Assembly: GCF_000295095.1 (NCBI RefSeq)
Contig: NZ_JH806632.1
Coordinates: 586,233 to 650,232 of the forward strand
Reading direction: 5' to 3'
Source of the DNA: Actinomyces timonensis DSM 23838
Lineage (GTDB): Bacteria; Actinomycetota; Actinomycetes; Actinomycetales; Actinomycetaceae
Length of the DNA: 64,000 nucleotides
Position numbers and translations under genes: made by a program. The notes under the pieces were generated by a model. It was not told the DNA's origin. It made no database searches and was given only the letters and a program-made list of their open reading frames with translations. Positions 7,466-15,587 of this stretch are shown here, piece by piece (the stretch's first letter is position 1; every line of letters starts with the position of its first letter).

Positions 7466-8854
7466 TCAGTCCTGCTCCTTGTGGGGGTGGCGCCCCCAGT
7501 AGCCGTCCGCGCTGAAGAGGGCGTCGACGACGTCGTCGAGCAGCCCGAGGTCGGTCAGGGCGTCGAGGATCGTGTAGCGGGGCCGGATCATCTGCGCCTT
7601 GACGTGGGTGGCGCGGAAGCGGTCCATGTCGATCCCGATCATCTCGGGGTGGTAGGGGGCGCCCACGGCCTTGAGGCGGTCGGCCACCTCCTCGGGGGTC
7701 ATGAGCAGCGGGCGGACCCGCTCGACGACGCGCGGCCAGGCCTTCTTGATGAGGGCGATGCGCTCGCGCAGGGCGTCGCCGGTGAGGTTCTTGCCGACGG
7801 CGTGGCCGACGGCCTCCTGCGCGATGCGCGGGATGAGGGCCTCGCGCACGGCCGCCTCGATCTGCTCGTCGGTGCGGGCGCGCGCCACGACGTCGTCGGC
7901 GTCGATGGACTCCACGAAGTCGAGGCCGCGGTCGAGGATCTCCTGCCACATGGCGCACGAGGCGATGGTGCCGATCCCGACCTTCATGCCGTGCGACAGC
8001 GGAGGCTCCCAGTCCAGGCCGTGGCCCTCCATCTCCCACACGTGGGAGAACTGGTGGCCGGCGCCGGAGGCGGGGCGGGAGGACTGGGCGGCCTGCATGG
8101 CCAGGCCGGACATGATGTTGCCCTCGGCCAGGCCGCTGATCGCCTCGGCGTCGCCCGCGCCGATGCGCTCGGGGTCGGACAGGGCGTCGCGCAGCGGGCC
8201 CTGGACCAGGCCCCAGACGTAGTCGTCGATGGGCTCGATGCCGAGCTCGTCGGCGAGCACCCAGTCGGCGCCGGCGGGGACCTTCTCGATGAGGTCGCCG
8301 TAGCCGGTGGCGGTCAGGCGCTTGGGGGCGGCGGCGATGACGCCGAGGTCCGCCACGAGGCCCGCGGGCGCCGGGCAGTTGCGGGTGATCTTGAAGCCGT
8401 CCTTGGAGATCGAGGCGCCGAAGGACGCGTAGCCGTCCACGGAGGCGGCGGTGCACACGTTCATGTACGGCCGCTCGAGCTCACCCGAGGCCAGCTTGGC
8501 GATGTCGTTGAGCGTGCCCGAGGCGATGGAGCACACGATCGTGTCCTCCAGGGGCCGGATGTGCTCGCGCAGGATCTCGACGTTCTCGTAGCCGGCGTAG
8601 AGGGTGGGCGTGCCCGGGAAGATGTAGGGCTCGACGGCCTCCACCCCGGCGGCGGCCAGGGAGTCCACCACGGGCTGGCCCGCGGCGGCGAAGGTGTTCC
8701 CATCGGCGACGACGATGACGCGCTTGCCGGGGAAGAGGCGGGCGAAGAGGGGGCCCGCCTGGCCCAGGACGTCGTGGCCGAAGGCGATCTCCTTGGTGTC
8801 GGTCGCGGTGGCCAGGGCCTGGGTGATGAGGTCGGTGCCTGAGGGCTGTGTCAT
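7466..8854 (-). CDS. AraM-like NAD-dependent polyol-phosphate dehydrogenase (glycerol-1-phosphate dehydrogenase family)
   Basis: Metal-dependent dehydrogenase of the Fe-ADH_2 family (462 residues), related to B. subtilis AraM and archaeal glycerol-1-phosphate dehydrogenase. Visible landmarks are the nucleotide-binding segment VIVVADGNTFAAAG, SIASGTLNDIAKLAS (the GSGTxND-type loop), TAASVDGYASFGASISKDG, and metal-ligand candidates in GDLIEK, GAGHQFSHVWEMEGHGL and LSHGMKVGIGT. GGAAGG precedes the ATG. In this operon it probably oxidises a phosphorylated polyol made by a neighbouring FGGY kinase; true G1P dehydrogenase activity is the alternative. It lies 33 bp after the second kinase, in one transcription unit. 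Confidence 0.87.
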   Translation of the reverse strand: MTQPSGTDLITQALATATDTKEIAFGHDVLGQAGPLFARLFPGKRVIVVADGNTFAAAGQPVVDSLAAAGVEAVEPYIFPGTPTLYAGYENVEILREHIRPLEDTIVCSIASGTLNDIAKLASGELERPYMNVCTAASVDGYASFGASISKDGFKITRNCPAPAGLVADLGVIAAAPKRLTATGYGDLIEKVPAGADWVLADELGIEPIDDYVWGLVQGPLRDALSDPERIGAGDAEAISGLAEGNIMSGLAMQAAQSSRPASGAGHQFSHVWEMEGHGLDWEPPLSHGMKVGIGTIASCAMWQEILDRGLDFVESIDADDVVARARTDEQIEAAVREALIPRIAQEAVGHAVGKNLTGDALRERIALIKKAWPRVVERVRPLLMTPEEVADRLKAVGAPYHPEMIGIDMDRFRATHVKAQMIRPRYTILDALTDLGLLDDVVDALFSADGYWGRHPHKEQD

Positions 8855-8887
8855 GGTTGCTGCTTCCTTCCTGGGGTGCTCAGGAGT

Positions 8888-10450
8888 TCAGGCGAGGTGG
8901 TCGACCATCTCGTGGGAGAGGTCCCGCAGGCGCGGGTAGGTCTCCATGTACTTGTCGAGGTAGAACTGGTACTCCTCGTGGACCTCGGGGCGCGGCTCGA
9001 TGCGGTCGGTCTCGCGCACCATGTTGCGGGCGGCGTCCTGGATGGAGTGGTACTGCCCGGAGCCGACGGCGGCGAGCATGCACGAGCCCAGGACGACGGC
9101 GTCGCCGACCTCGGTCAGGGTGACGGGGACGCCGGTGACGTCGGCGTGCATCTGCATCCAGTCGCGGGACTTCGTGGCACCGCCGCAGGCGACGAGCTCG
9201 GTGGAGGCGAAGCCGGCGTCCTTGAAGGCCTTGAGCACGTGGGCGGTGCCGTAGCAGACGGATTCCTGGATCGCGCGGTAGAACTCCTCAGGCGTCGTGC
9301 CCAGGGTCAGGCCCCACACGATGCCGCGCGCCTTGGAGTCGGTGTACGGGGTGCGGTTGCCCTGGAAGTACTCGTTGATGATGAGGCCGTTGGAGCCGAC
9401 GGGCACGTTCGCGCTGCGCTCGTCGAGGATCTTGTAGGGGTTGTAGCCCAGGCGCTCGGCGGCGGCGGTGACGTCGCCGGCGAAGTTGTCCTTGAACCAC
9501 TTGAGCACGGAGCCCGAGGAGACCAGCCCGCCCTCGCAGGTGTACTGGCCGGGGATGACGCCGTCGGTGTAGCCGCCGAAGAAGCCCTTGCCGTGCAGGG
9601 GGTTGGGCGACTGGCCGGTGATGACGTGGGAGGAGCCGGTGATGACGGCGGTCTTGCCGGGCTCGACGACGCCCAGGCCGATCTGGCCCGCCCAGGCGTC
9701 CGGGCAGCCCTGCGCCACCGGGGTGCCGGGCAGCAGGCCGAGGTCCTTGGCGGCGGCGGTGGTCAGTCCGCCGACGGGCTCGCCGAGGTCGAGGATCCTC
9801 TCGGGGATCTTGTCGAAGACGTCGCCGCAGCCGATGTGCTCGTAGAACTCCACCGGCCAGCCGCCCTTGTCGCGGTTGTAGTACATGCGCAGCGCGGCGG
9901 AGTTGATGTTGAGAGTCCACTCGCCGGTGAGCTTGTAGTTGAGCCACTCGGGGGCGTCGACGAGCCGGTGCGCGGCCTTGTAGACCTCGGGCTCGTTCTC
10001 CTTGAGCCAGGCGGCCTTGAAGGGGTACCACTCCGCGGTGGCGCCCATGGTGCCGCCGCCGTTGTAGAGGCGGGCCCACTGGTCGATGGTCTCGGCTCGG
10101 GCGGCCTGCTCGGTGGCGCGCACGTCCATCCACATGATGGCAGGGCGCAGCTCGCGGCCATGGGCGTCCATGGCGACCACTGTCATGGTGGTGGCGTCGT
10201 ACGAGATGCCGGCGATGTGGCGACCGGGGATCCCGGTCTCGTTGAGGACCCGGTAGACGGAGGCCTTGAGGGCGTCCCACCAGTCCTCGGGGCTCTGCTC
10301 GGCCTGGCCGGGGCGGGGGTGGGTGGTGGTGTACGGGGTGGCGGCGAAGGCGATCGGGCGACCGGCGAGGTCGAAGATCGCGGCGCGGCAGGACTCCGTT
10401 CCGTAGTCGATGCCGAGCAGGTAGGGGCCTTCGTATCCGGGGCTGACCAT
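8888..10450 (-). CDS. FGGY-family carbohydrate/polyol kinase
   Basis: A second ATP-dependent kinase in the same operon, 520 residues. The N-terminal P-loop is LGIDYGTESCRAAIFDLAG (about 12-30), followed by the FGGY signature region ISYDATTMTVVAMDAHGREL and IMWMDVRATEQA. The C-terminal lobe has CGGATKSRDWMQMHADVTG and LGSCMLAAVGSG. It is clearly divergent from both the AraB-like kinase downstream and GlpK at 19.7-21.2 kb, so the operon carries two non-redundant kinases. GGAGA lies upstream of the ATG at 10448-10450. EryA-type erythritol kinases and pentitol kinases are FGGY proteins; which polyol or ketose is used cannot be read directly. Confidence 0.87.
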   Translation of the reverse strand: MVSPGYEGPYLLGIDYGTESCRAAIFDLAGRPIAFAATPYTTTHPRPGQAEQSPEDWWDALKASVYRVLNETGIPGRHIAGISYDATTMTVVAMDAHGRELRPAIMWMDVRATEQAARAETIDQWARLYNGGGTMGATAEWYPFKAAWLKENEPEVYKAAHRLVDAPEWLNYKLTGEWTLNINSAALRMYYNRDKGGWPVEFYEHIGCGDVFDKIPERILDLGEPVGGLTTAAAKDLGLLPGTPVAQGCPDAWAGQIGLGVVEPGKTAVITGSSHVITGQSPNPLHGKGFFGGYTDGVIPGQYTCEGGLVSSGSVLKWFKDNFAGDVTAAAERLGYNPYKILDERSANVPVGSNGLIINEYFQGNRTPYTDSKARGIVWGLTLGTTPEEFYRAIQESVCYGTAHVLKAFKDAGFASTELVACGGATKSRDWMQMHADVTGVPVTLTEVGDAVVLGSCMLAAVGSGQYHSIQDAARNMVRETDRIEPRPEVHEEYQFYLDKYMETYPRLRDLSHEMVDHLA

Positions 10451-10526
10451 CGTTGGTCTCCGTTCTGTGTCGTGCCTATGTCGTGGCGGTGGTGCGGTCG
10501 TGGTGGTGTGGGAGAGTCATGGGGAA

Positions 10527-11420
10527 TCAGGAGACGGGGTCGTTGTCCTCGCTCCAGCCGAGCTCGTCCCACAGCGCTGCGGGGATGAGGCGGTCGACGC
10601 GGTCGAGGATGAAGGTGGGCCGATCGGCGGGGTCGAGGGCCTGGGCCTCGGCGAGGGTGGACTCGCCGGTCAGGGGCATCGCCGAGCGCATGCCGGTGCG
10701 CACGGCCATCTGGATGTCGGTGCCGAGGCGGTCGCCGACCATCATGCAGCGCTCGGGGCGCACATCGAGGTCGCCGATGGCTGCCTGGAGCATCGAGGCG
10801 TTGGGCTTGCCGATGACGGTGCGGCAGGTGATGCCGGTGCAGGCCTCGATGGCGGCGATGATGGAAGCGCAGTCGGGCTCCCCGCGCCCTCCGGGGAAGG
10901 GGCAGAAGCGGTCGGGGTTGGTGGCGATGAGGAAGGCCCGCTTGTGGAACCAGATGGCGTCGAAGGCGATCTGGAGCTTGCGGTACTCGAAGGTGCGGTC
11001 GTAGGAGGCGATGACGATGTCGATCTCCTCGGGGTCCTCGCTCTGGGCGATGCCGGCCTCGGCCAGGGCCCGCTTGAGGGGCTCCTCGGCGATGGCGAAG
11101 ACGGTGGCATCGGGGTGGTTGGCCTTGAGCCAGCGCACGGTCGTGACCACCGTGTTGGCGATCTCCCCCACCGGTGTCGGCAGGCCGAGGCGCGCGAGCT
11201 TCTCGGCGTACTGGTCGGGGTCCTTGGTGGGGTTGTTGGACAGGAAGCGCACGGGGATGCCCCGGCGTCGGAGCTCGTTGATGAGGCGCTTCGCCCCGGG
11301 CAGGAAGTGATCACCGAGGTAGATGGTGCCGTCCATGTCGAAGACGTAGGCGTCGTAGAGCTCGGTCGGCCAGTCCTGGGCGGGCTCGGGGGCGGTGAGC
11401 GTGGGGCTCGTGGAACTCAT
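10527..11420 (-). CDS. HAD-superfamily phosphatase, NagD/AraL-like
   Basis: Small-molecule phosphatase of 297 residues. HAD motif I is FDMDGTIYLGD (about 29-39) with the nucleophile and acid/base Asp pair; motif II is FLSNNPTKD; the lysine motif is IGKPNASML; motif IV is MVGDRLGTDIQMA. The cap type places it with NagD and AraL. In B. subtilis the ara operon also pairs an AraL phosphatase with AraM, so this pairing is conserved even though araA and araD are missing here. A metabolite-repair or sugar-phosphate-relief role is likely. The first 20 residues are a variable Pro/Thr-rich tail. Confidence 0.87.
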   Translation of the reverse strand: MSSTSPTLTAPEPAQDWPTELYDAYVFDMDGTIYLGDHFLPGAKRLINELRRRGIPVRFLSNNPTKDPDQYAEKLARLGLPTPVGEIANTVVTTVRWLKANHPDATVFAIAEEPLKRALAEAGIAQSEDPEEIDIVIASYDRTFEYRKLQIAFDAIWFHKRAFLIATNPDRFCPFPGGRGEPDCASIIAAIEACTGITCRTVIGKPNASMLQAAIGDLDVRPERCMMVGDRLGTDIQMAVRTGMRSAMPLTGESTLAEAQALDPADRPTFILDRVDRLIPAALWDELGWSEDNDPVS

Positions 11421-11484
11421 GCGGGGCTTCCTGGAGTGTGCGGGCGGTTGGCGGATTGCGACGGCGGCGCGTGGGGGGCTTGGG

Positions 11485-11518
11485 GGTTGGGGGGACGGAG
11501 CGGGCCGTCCCCCAACCG
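11485..11518 (-). terminator. Intercistronic hairpin between membrane-protein and phosphatase genes
   Basis: Arms GGTTGGGGGGACGG and CCGTCCCCCAACC pair with one bulged base and a short loop. It lies just after the membrane-protein stop. With no clear T-tract it could partly terminate or stabilise mRNA, lowering expression of the downstream catabolic genes. Confidence 0.55.
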
Positions 11519-11527
11519 GGGCCGCGC

Positions 11528-12493
11528 TCAGACGGCGAGCAGGGCGATGTGGATGAGGGTGGTCATGATCCAGATCGTCCCGGCCGGCGGGTCGATGTGG
11601 GTGTCGCCGTAGTAGTAGGTCAGGCGCGCGATGACGAACTCGGCGACGAAGCCGGACATGATGCCGAAGACGATGCCGACCACCAGGGCGAGCCAGGCGT
11701 TGTCGGTGGCGAGCCAGAACTGGACGGCCGCCAGAGCGGCGATGATGGTGATGTGGTGGGTGACGTTGACCTTCTGGCCGGCCACGAGCAGGAAGATGCA
11801 CAGGGCGGAGAAGGCGAAGGGCAGGGCCTGGGCGCTGTTGACCACCGCCGTCGCCGCCGTCTCGGGCAGGTTGGCCTTGGCGTAGGAGGCCAGGACGATC
11901 CCCACGCCGGAGGCCATGAAGGCGGCGCCGAAGGCGACGGTGCCGAGCTGACCCGGCGTCTCCTGGTGGTCGAGCCAGCGGTGCGTGCCCTCGGGGGCGG
12001 TCGGGCCGTGGAAGATGCCGGTGGAGCCGAAGGCCAGGCGGGCGACGCAGCCGGAGATGAAGACGGTCAGGGCCACGGAGTCGGTGTGGGAGCCGAACCA
12101 CGGGATGAGGGCGATGAGGCGCTGGACGACCATGCCGGCCACGCCGAATCCGGCGGCGAGCCACAGGACCGTCGGGTCCTTGAGGCTGCCGAGCGGGGTA
12201 TCGATATCCCGCCCTGTGGCGAGTAATCCCTTCTTGGCGGAGTAGGCCGAGGCGGCGGCCGCCCCGGCGAAGGCGACGTGCGGGCCGAAGGCCGGGCCGA
12301 AGGCGACGTAGTCGAAGAAGAAGGTGCTGCCGGTGGTGGCGGCGATGCCGAAGCCGGTCAGGATCATCACGCCGGTGAAGCCGAAGGCGTTGTTCGGGCC
12401 CACGATGGCGCCGATGATGCCTCCCACGCAGGCTGCCAGGAGCCAGAACAGGTCCAGGTTGTCCAGCAGCGGCATTGTCATGTCAGGTGTCAT
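11528..12493 (-). CDS. Unrecognised polytopic membrane protein, transporter candidate of the operon
   Basis: A 321-residue protein made almost entirely of hydrophobic segments; I count about nine membrane helices (for example LFWLLAACVGGIIGAIVG, TVLWLAAGFGVAGMVVQ, VALTVFISGCVARLAFG, LGTVAFGAAFMASGVGIVL). Gly-rich stretches such as VGPNNAFGFTGVMILTGFG and the loop YYYGDTHIDPPAG may be family signatures. It has no ABC, PTS, MFS, TRAP or aquaporin motif that I recognise. It is the only membrane protein in a seven-gene catabolic operon, second gene after the isomerase, so substrate uptake is the natural guess. ATG at 12491-12493 follows AAGGAC; ATG eight bases into the protein-coding start is less likely. 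Confidence 0.8.
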   Translation of the reverse strand: MTPDMTMPLLDNLDLFWLLAACVGGIIGAIVGPNNAFGFTGVMILTGFGIAATTGSTFFFDYVAFGPAFGPHVAFAGAAAASAYSAKKGLLATGRDIDTPLGSLKDPTVLWLAAGFGVAGMVVQRLIALIPWFGSHTDSVALTVFISGCVARLAFGSTGIFHGPTAPEGTHRWLDHQETPGQLGTVAFGAAFMASGVGIVLASYAKANLPETAATAVVNSAQALPFAFSALCIFLLVAGQKVNVTHHITIIAALAAVQFWLATDNAWLALVVGIVFGIMSGFVAEFVIARLTYYYGDTHIDPPAGTIWIMTTLIHIALLAV

Positions 12494-12562
12494 GCTTCGT
12501 CCTTGAAGTGTTGGGTGGTTGGGCTGCGCTGTGTCAGAGCGCTCGGGAGGGTGGTTGAGGGG

Positions 12563-13021
12563 TCAGGCGCCGGTCTCGTAGGACTCCAGGGCGGCCACCT
12601 TGCGGGCCGAGGGCGACGAGGTGTCGAAGGTGTAGCCGAGCCACTCGCGCACGAGCCTGCGGGCGAGCTCGATGCCGATGACCCGCTGCCCGAGGGTGAG
12701 GACCTGCGCGTTGTTGGACTTGATGAGGCGCTCGACGGAGAAGGAGTCGTGGGCGACGCTGGCGCGGATACCGGGGACCTTGTTCGCGCAGATCGCCATG
12801 CCCATGCCGGTGCCGCAGAAGAAGAGGCCGCGGTCGGCGCCGCCGTCGGCGATGATGCGCGCGCCCTTGATGGCCACGTGGGGGTAGTCGGTGTGCTCGT
12901 CGGCGGAGACCCCGACGTCGATGACCTCGTCGACCCGGGGGTCTGCCTCGAGGTCCTTCTTCAGCGTCTCCTTGTAGTCGACGGCGGCGTCGTCACAGGC
13001 GACGACGATCCTGTATCCCAT
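12563..13021 (-). CDS. RpiB/LacAB-family isomerase, likely of the erythrulose-4-phosphate (DerI/EryI) branch
   Basis: A 152-residue aldose-ketose phosphate isomerase. The active-site cysteine loop is [20 protein letters not shown], with Cys near 69. Two histidines of authentic RpiB are replaced: CDH near the N-terminus is CDD, and the RQHN segment is [12 protein letters not shown]. From memory, the SNNAQ form is typical of the tetrose-phosphate isomerases DerI and EryI, which turn erythrulose 4-phosphate into erythrose 4-phosphate. GGAGG precedes the ATG at 13019-13021. It is the first gene of the operon, divergent from transketolase, an enzyme that consumes erythrose 4-phosphate. Ribose-5-phosphate isomerase is the alternative. 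Confidence 0.86.
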   Translation of the reverse strand: MGYRIVVACDDAAVDYKETLKKDLEADPRVDEVIDVGVSADEHTDYPHVAIKGARIIADGGADRGLFFCGTGMGMAICANKVPGIRASVAHDSFSVERLIKSNNAQVLTLGQRVIGIELARRLVREWLGYTFDTSSPSARKVAALESYETGA

Positions 13022-13148
13022 ATGCGGCCTCCTTGCTCGCCCGCGCCGTTCCCTGGGGTGCGTGCCGCGGTTCGGCGCGCGCAAGGGGACGCGGTGGTTC
13101 CATGCGTGTTTCTTATTCTGCTGAACGACGGCGCATTTGACGATCGCC

Positions 13149-13260
13149 TGCACACATGAGCAGTTGCCTCGTGAGCCCTGCCACAGAACGGCGGACCAGT
13201 GCTATCGTGCTCCGCCTCACATCCACGCCGACTCCCCTCGGCCCTACGCACATATGAGCA
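13149..13260. promoter_or_regulatory. Paired candidate operator sites between the operon and transketolase
   Basis: The 337-bp divergent gap (13022-13358) contains no gene. CACACATGAGCA (13151-13162) and CACATATGAGCA (13249-13260) are two near-identical sites 98 bp apart in the same orientation. One lies close to the isomerase side and one toward transketolase, so one regulator, probably the operon's SorC protein, could control both directions. No further core-promoter assignment is secure. Confidence 0.55.
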
Positions 13261-13358
13261 TCGAGGCGCTGGCGCTCTGCGCCGTGACGCGCTTCGTTAG
13301 TGTGTGACAGACAAGCAACACCGCCCCAGCCCACGGACCGCCGTCCTAGGAGGATCGC

Positions 13359-15449
13359 ATGACCACACACGCGCTGCTGACCGACCTCGATCACAAGGCC
13401 ATCGCCGTGTCCAAGGCCCTGGCGGCCGACGCCGTCGAGAAGGCCGGCTCCGGGCACCCCGGAACCCCCATCTCCCTGGCAGGCGTCGCCTACCTGCTCT
13501 ACCAGAAGGAGATGGCCTGCGACCCCGCCGACTCCAACTGGCTGGGCCGCGACCGCTTCGTGCTCTCCATCGGGCACGCCTCCCTCCTGCAGTACATCCA
13601 GCTGGCCCTGGCCGGCTACGGACTGGAGATCTCGGATATCGCCGCGCTGCGCACCTGGGGCTCCCTGACCCCGGGCCACCCCGAGTTCGGGCACACCGCC
13701 GGCGTCGAGACCACCACCGGCCCGCTGGGCGCCGGCATCTCGAACGCGGTGGGCATGGCCATGGCCGCGCGCCGTGAGCACGGCCTCTTCGACGCCGCCA
13801 CCCCGGCAGGCGAGTCCGTCTTCGACCACTACGTCTACACGATCGTGGGCGACGGCTGCCTCCAGGAGGGCGTCGCCTCCGAGGCCGCCTCGCTCGCGGG
13901 CACCCAGCAGCTGGGCAACCTCATCGCCATCTACGACGACAACGACATCTCCATCGAGGGCAACACGGACATCGCCTTCACCGAGGACCCCTCGGCACGC
14001 TTCGCCGCCTACGGCTGGCAGGTGCTCGACGTCGACTGGAAGGCCGGCGGCCAGTACCACGAGGACTACGACGCCCTGCACGCCGCCCTCGTCGAGGCGC
14101 GCGCCGACACCACCCGGCCCACCCTCATCCGCCTGCGCACGATCATCGCCTGGCCCTCCCCCACCAAGCAGGGCGACGAGTCCTCGCACGGCGCCAAGCT
14201 CGGCGCCGAGGAGGTCGCCGGGCTCAAGAAGGCCCTCGGGCTCGACCCGGAGGCCGACTTCCAGGTGCCCGCCGAGGTCCTGGAGCACACCCGCTCCCAG
14301 GCCGCCGAGCGCGCGGCCGCCCTGCGCGCCGACTGGGACGCCCGCTTCGCCGCCTGGAGCGCCGCCGCCCCGGAGGGCGCCGCGCTGCTGGAGCGCCTGC
14401 GCGCCGGCGAGCTGCCCGAGGGCCTCGATGCCGCGCTCCCGCGCTGGGAGCTCGGCGACGCCGTCGCCACCCGATCCGCCTCCGGCAAGACGCTCACCGC
14501 CCTGGCGCCCGTGGTGCCCGAGCTGTGGGGCGGCTCGGCGGACCTGGCCGGGTCGAACAACACGACGATGGCCGGGGAGCCGTCCTTCCTGCCCGCCTCC
14601 CTTGCGGTGGGCGAGGGCGACGGCCCCTATGGGCGGACCATCCACTTCGGCGTGCGCGAGCACGCGATGGGCTCGATCCTCAACGGCATCGCCCTGGACG
14701 GCCTGACCCGCCCCTACGGCGGCACCTTCATGGTGTTCTCCGACTACATGCGCCCCGCCGTGCGCCTCGCGGCGCTCATGGGGGTCGGCTCGGTGTTCGT
14801 CTGGACGCACGACTCCATCGGCGTGGGTGAGGACGGCCCCACCCACCAGCCCATCGAGCACCTGGCAGCGCTGCGCGCCATTCCGGGACTGGCCGTGGTG
14901 CGGCCCGGCGACGCCAACGAGACCGCCGCGGCCTGGGCGGAGATCCTGCGCCGTCGCCGCGAGCCGGCGGGCATCATCCTGTCGCGCCAGAACCTCACGG
15001 TCAACGCCTCCCCCGAGGCGGCCGCCGAGGGCGTGCGCCGGGGGGCCTACGTGCTCGCCGACGCCGTCGACGCCTCCGGGGCGAAGGCGGCCCCCGCCGT
15101 CGTCATCATCGCCACCGGATCCGAGGTGGGCGTGGCCATGGCCGCGCGCGAGCGCCTGGGCGCGGCGGGGACGCCGACCCGCGTCGTCTCGGCGCCCTGC
15201 CTGGAGTGGTTCGCCGAGCAGGACGAGGCCTACCGCGCCTCCGCGCTTCCCGAGGGCGCCGTGCGGGTCTCCGTGGAGGCCGGCATCGCGATGGGCTGGC
15301 GCGAGATCGTGGGCGACTCCGGGGCGATCGTCTCCCTCGAGCACTTCGGCGCCTCCGCGTCCGGGGCGCGCCTGTTCGAGGAGTACGGCTTCACCGGCGA
15401 GCACGTCGCCGAGGTCGCCTCCCAGGCCCTGGCCCGCGCCCGCGCCTGA
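13359..15449 (+). CDS. tkt: Transketolase
   Basis: Thiamine-diphosphate enzyme of the non-oxidative pentose phosphate pathway, moving two-carbon units between ketose and aldose phosphates. The 696-residue protein has full family length: ThDP pyrophosphate domain (DAVEKAGSGHPGTPISLAG; GDGCLQEGVASEAASLAG with the metal site; IYDDNDISIEG), pyrimidine domain (GVREHAMGSILNGIAL, THDSIGVGEDGPTHQPIEHL) and C-terminal domain. AGGAGG precedes the ATG. Its divergence from the kinase/isomerase operon suggests a dedicated transketolase for that pathway, though I cannot tell whether another copy exists elsewhere in the genome. Confidence 0.95.
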   Translation: MTTHALLTDLDHKAIAVSKALAADAVEKAGSGHPGTPISLAGVAYLLYQKEMACDPADSNWLGRDRFVLSIGHASLLQYIQLALAGYGLEISDIAALRTWGSLTPGHPEFGHTAGVETTTGPLGAGISNAVGMAMAARREHGLFDAATPAGESVFDHYVYTIVGDGCLQEGVASEAASLAGTQQLGNLIAIYDDNDISIEGNTDIAFTEDPSARFAAYGWQVLDVDWKAGGQYHEDYDALHAALVEARADTTRPTLIRLRTIIAWPSPTKQGDESSHGAKLGAEEVAGLKKALGLDPEADFQVPAEVLEHTRSQAAERAAALRADWDARFAAWSAAAPEGAALLERLRAGELPEGLDAALPRWELGDAVATRSASGKTLTALAPVVPELWGGSADLAGSNNTTMAGEPSFLPASLAVGEGDGPYGRTIHFGVREHAMGSILNGIALDGLTRPYGGTFMVFSDYMRPAVRLAALMGVGSVFVWTHDSIGVGEDGPTHQPIEHLAALRAIPGLAVVRPGDANETAAAWAEILRRRREPAGIILSRQNLTVNASPEAAAEGVRRGAYVLADAVDASGAKAAPAVVIIATGSEVGVAMAARERLGAAGTPTRVVSAPCLEWFAEQDEAYRASALPEGAVRVSVEAGIAMGWREIVGDSGAIVSLEHFGASASGARLFEEYGFTGEHVAEVASQALARARA

Positions 15450-15473
15450 CCCTCCCCTCCGCCCCCTCCCATC

Positions 15474-15586
15474 GAGACCGGGCGAACAGCACCGCGAGAC
15501 CGGGCGAACAGCACCGCGAGATGCGAAACCACGCGGCGATTCAGAATCTCGCGGTGCTGTTCGCCCGGTCTCGGATATAGGGGAGG
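15474..15586. repeat. Dispersed palindromic element, copy 1, in a convergent gap
   Basis: Two overlapping direct copies beginning GAGACCGGGCGAACAGCACC (15474-15499 and 15496-15521) face one inverted copy at 15547-15572, followed by GGATATAGGGGAGGG. The element fills the gap between tkt and the minus-strand regulator, where a bidirectional terminator is expected. A mirror-arranged copy lies at 63002-63117. Confidence 0.85.
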
Positions 15587-15587
15587 G

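Noticed and set aside
4671-7502. A 943-codon open frame on the plus strand opposite the SorC regulator and AraB-like kinase
   Set aside because: It mirrors the wobble positions of clearly conserved minus-strand genes and its product is Gly/Asp/Val-rich without any motif; an antisense artefact of high GC.
5655-11420. An L-arabinose (ara) operon, suggested by AraB-, AraL- and AraM-like genes
   Set aside because: araA isomerase and araD epimerase are absent and an RpiB-type isomerase and second kinase are present, which fits a polyol or other ketose route better.
13113-15404. A 763-codon open frame opposite transketolase
   Set aside because: Antisense mirror frame; the plus-strand transketolase is complete and conserved end to end.
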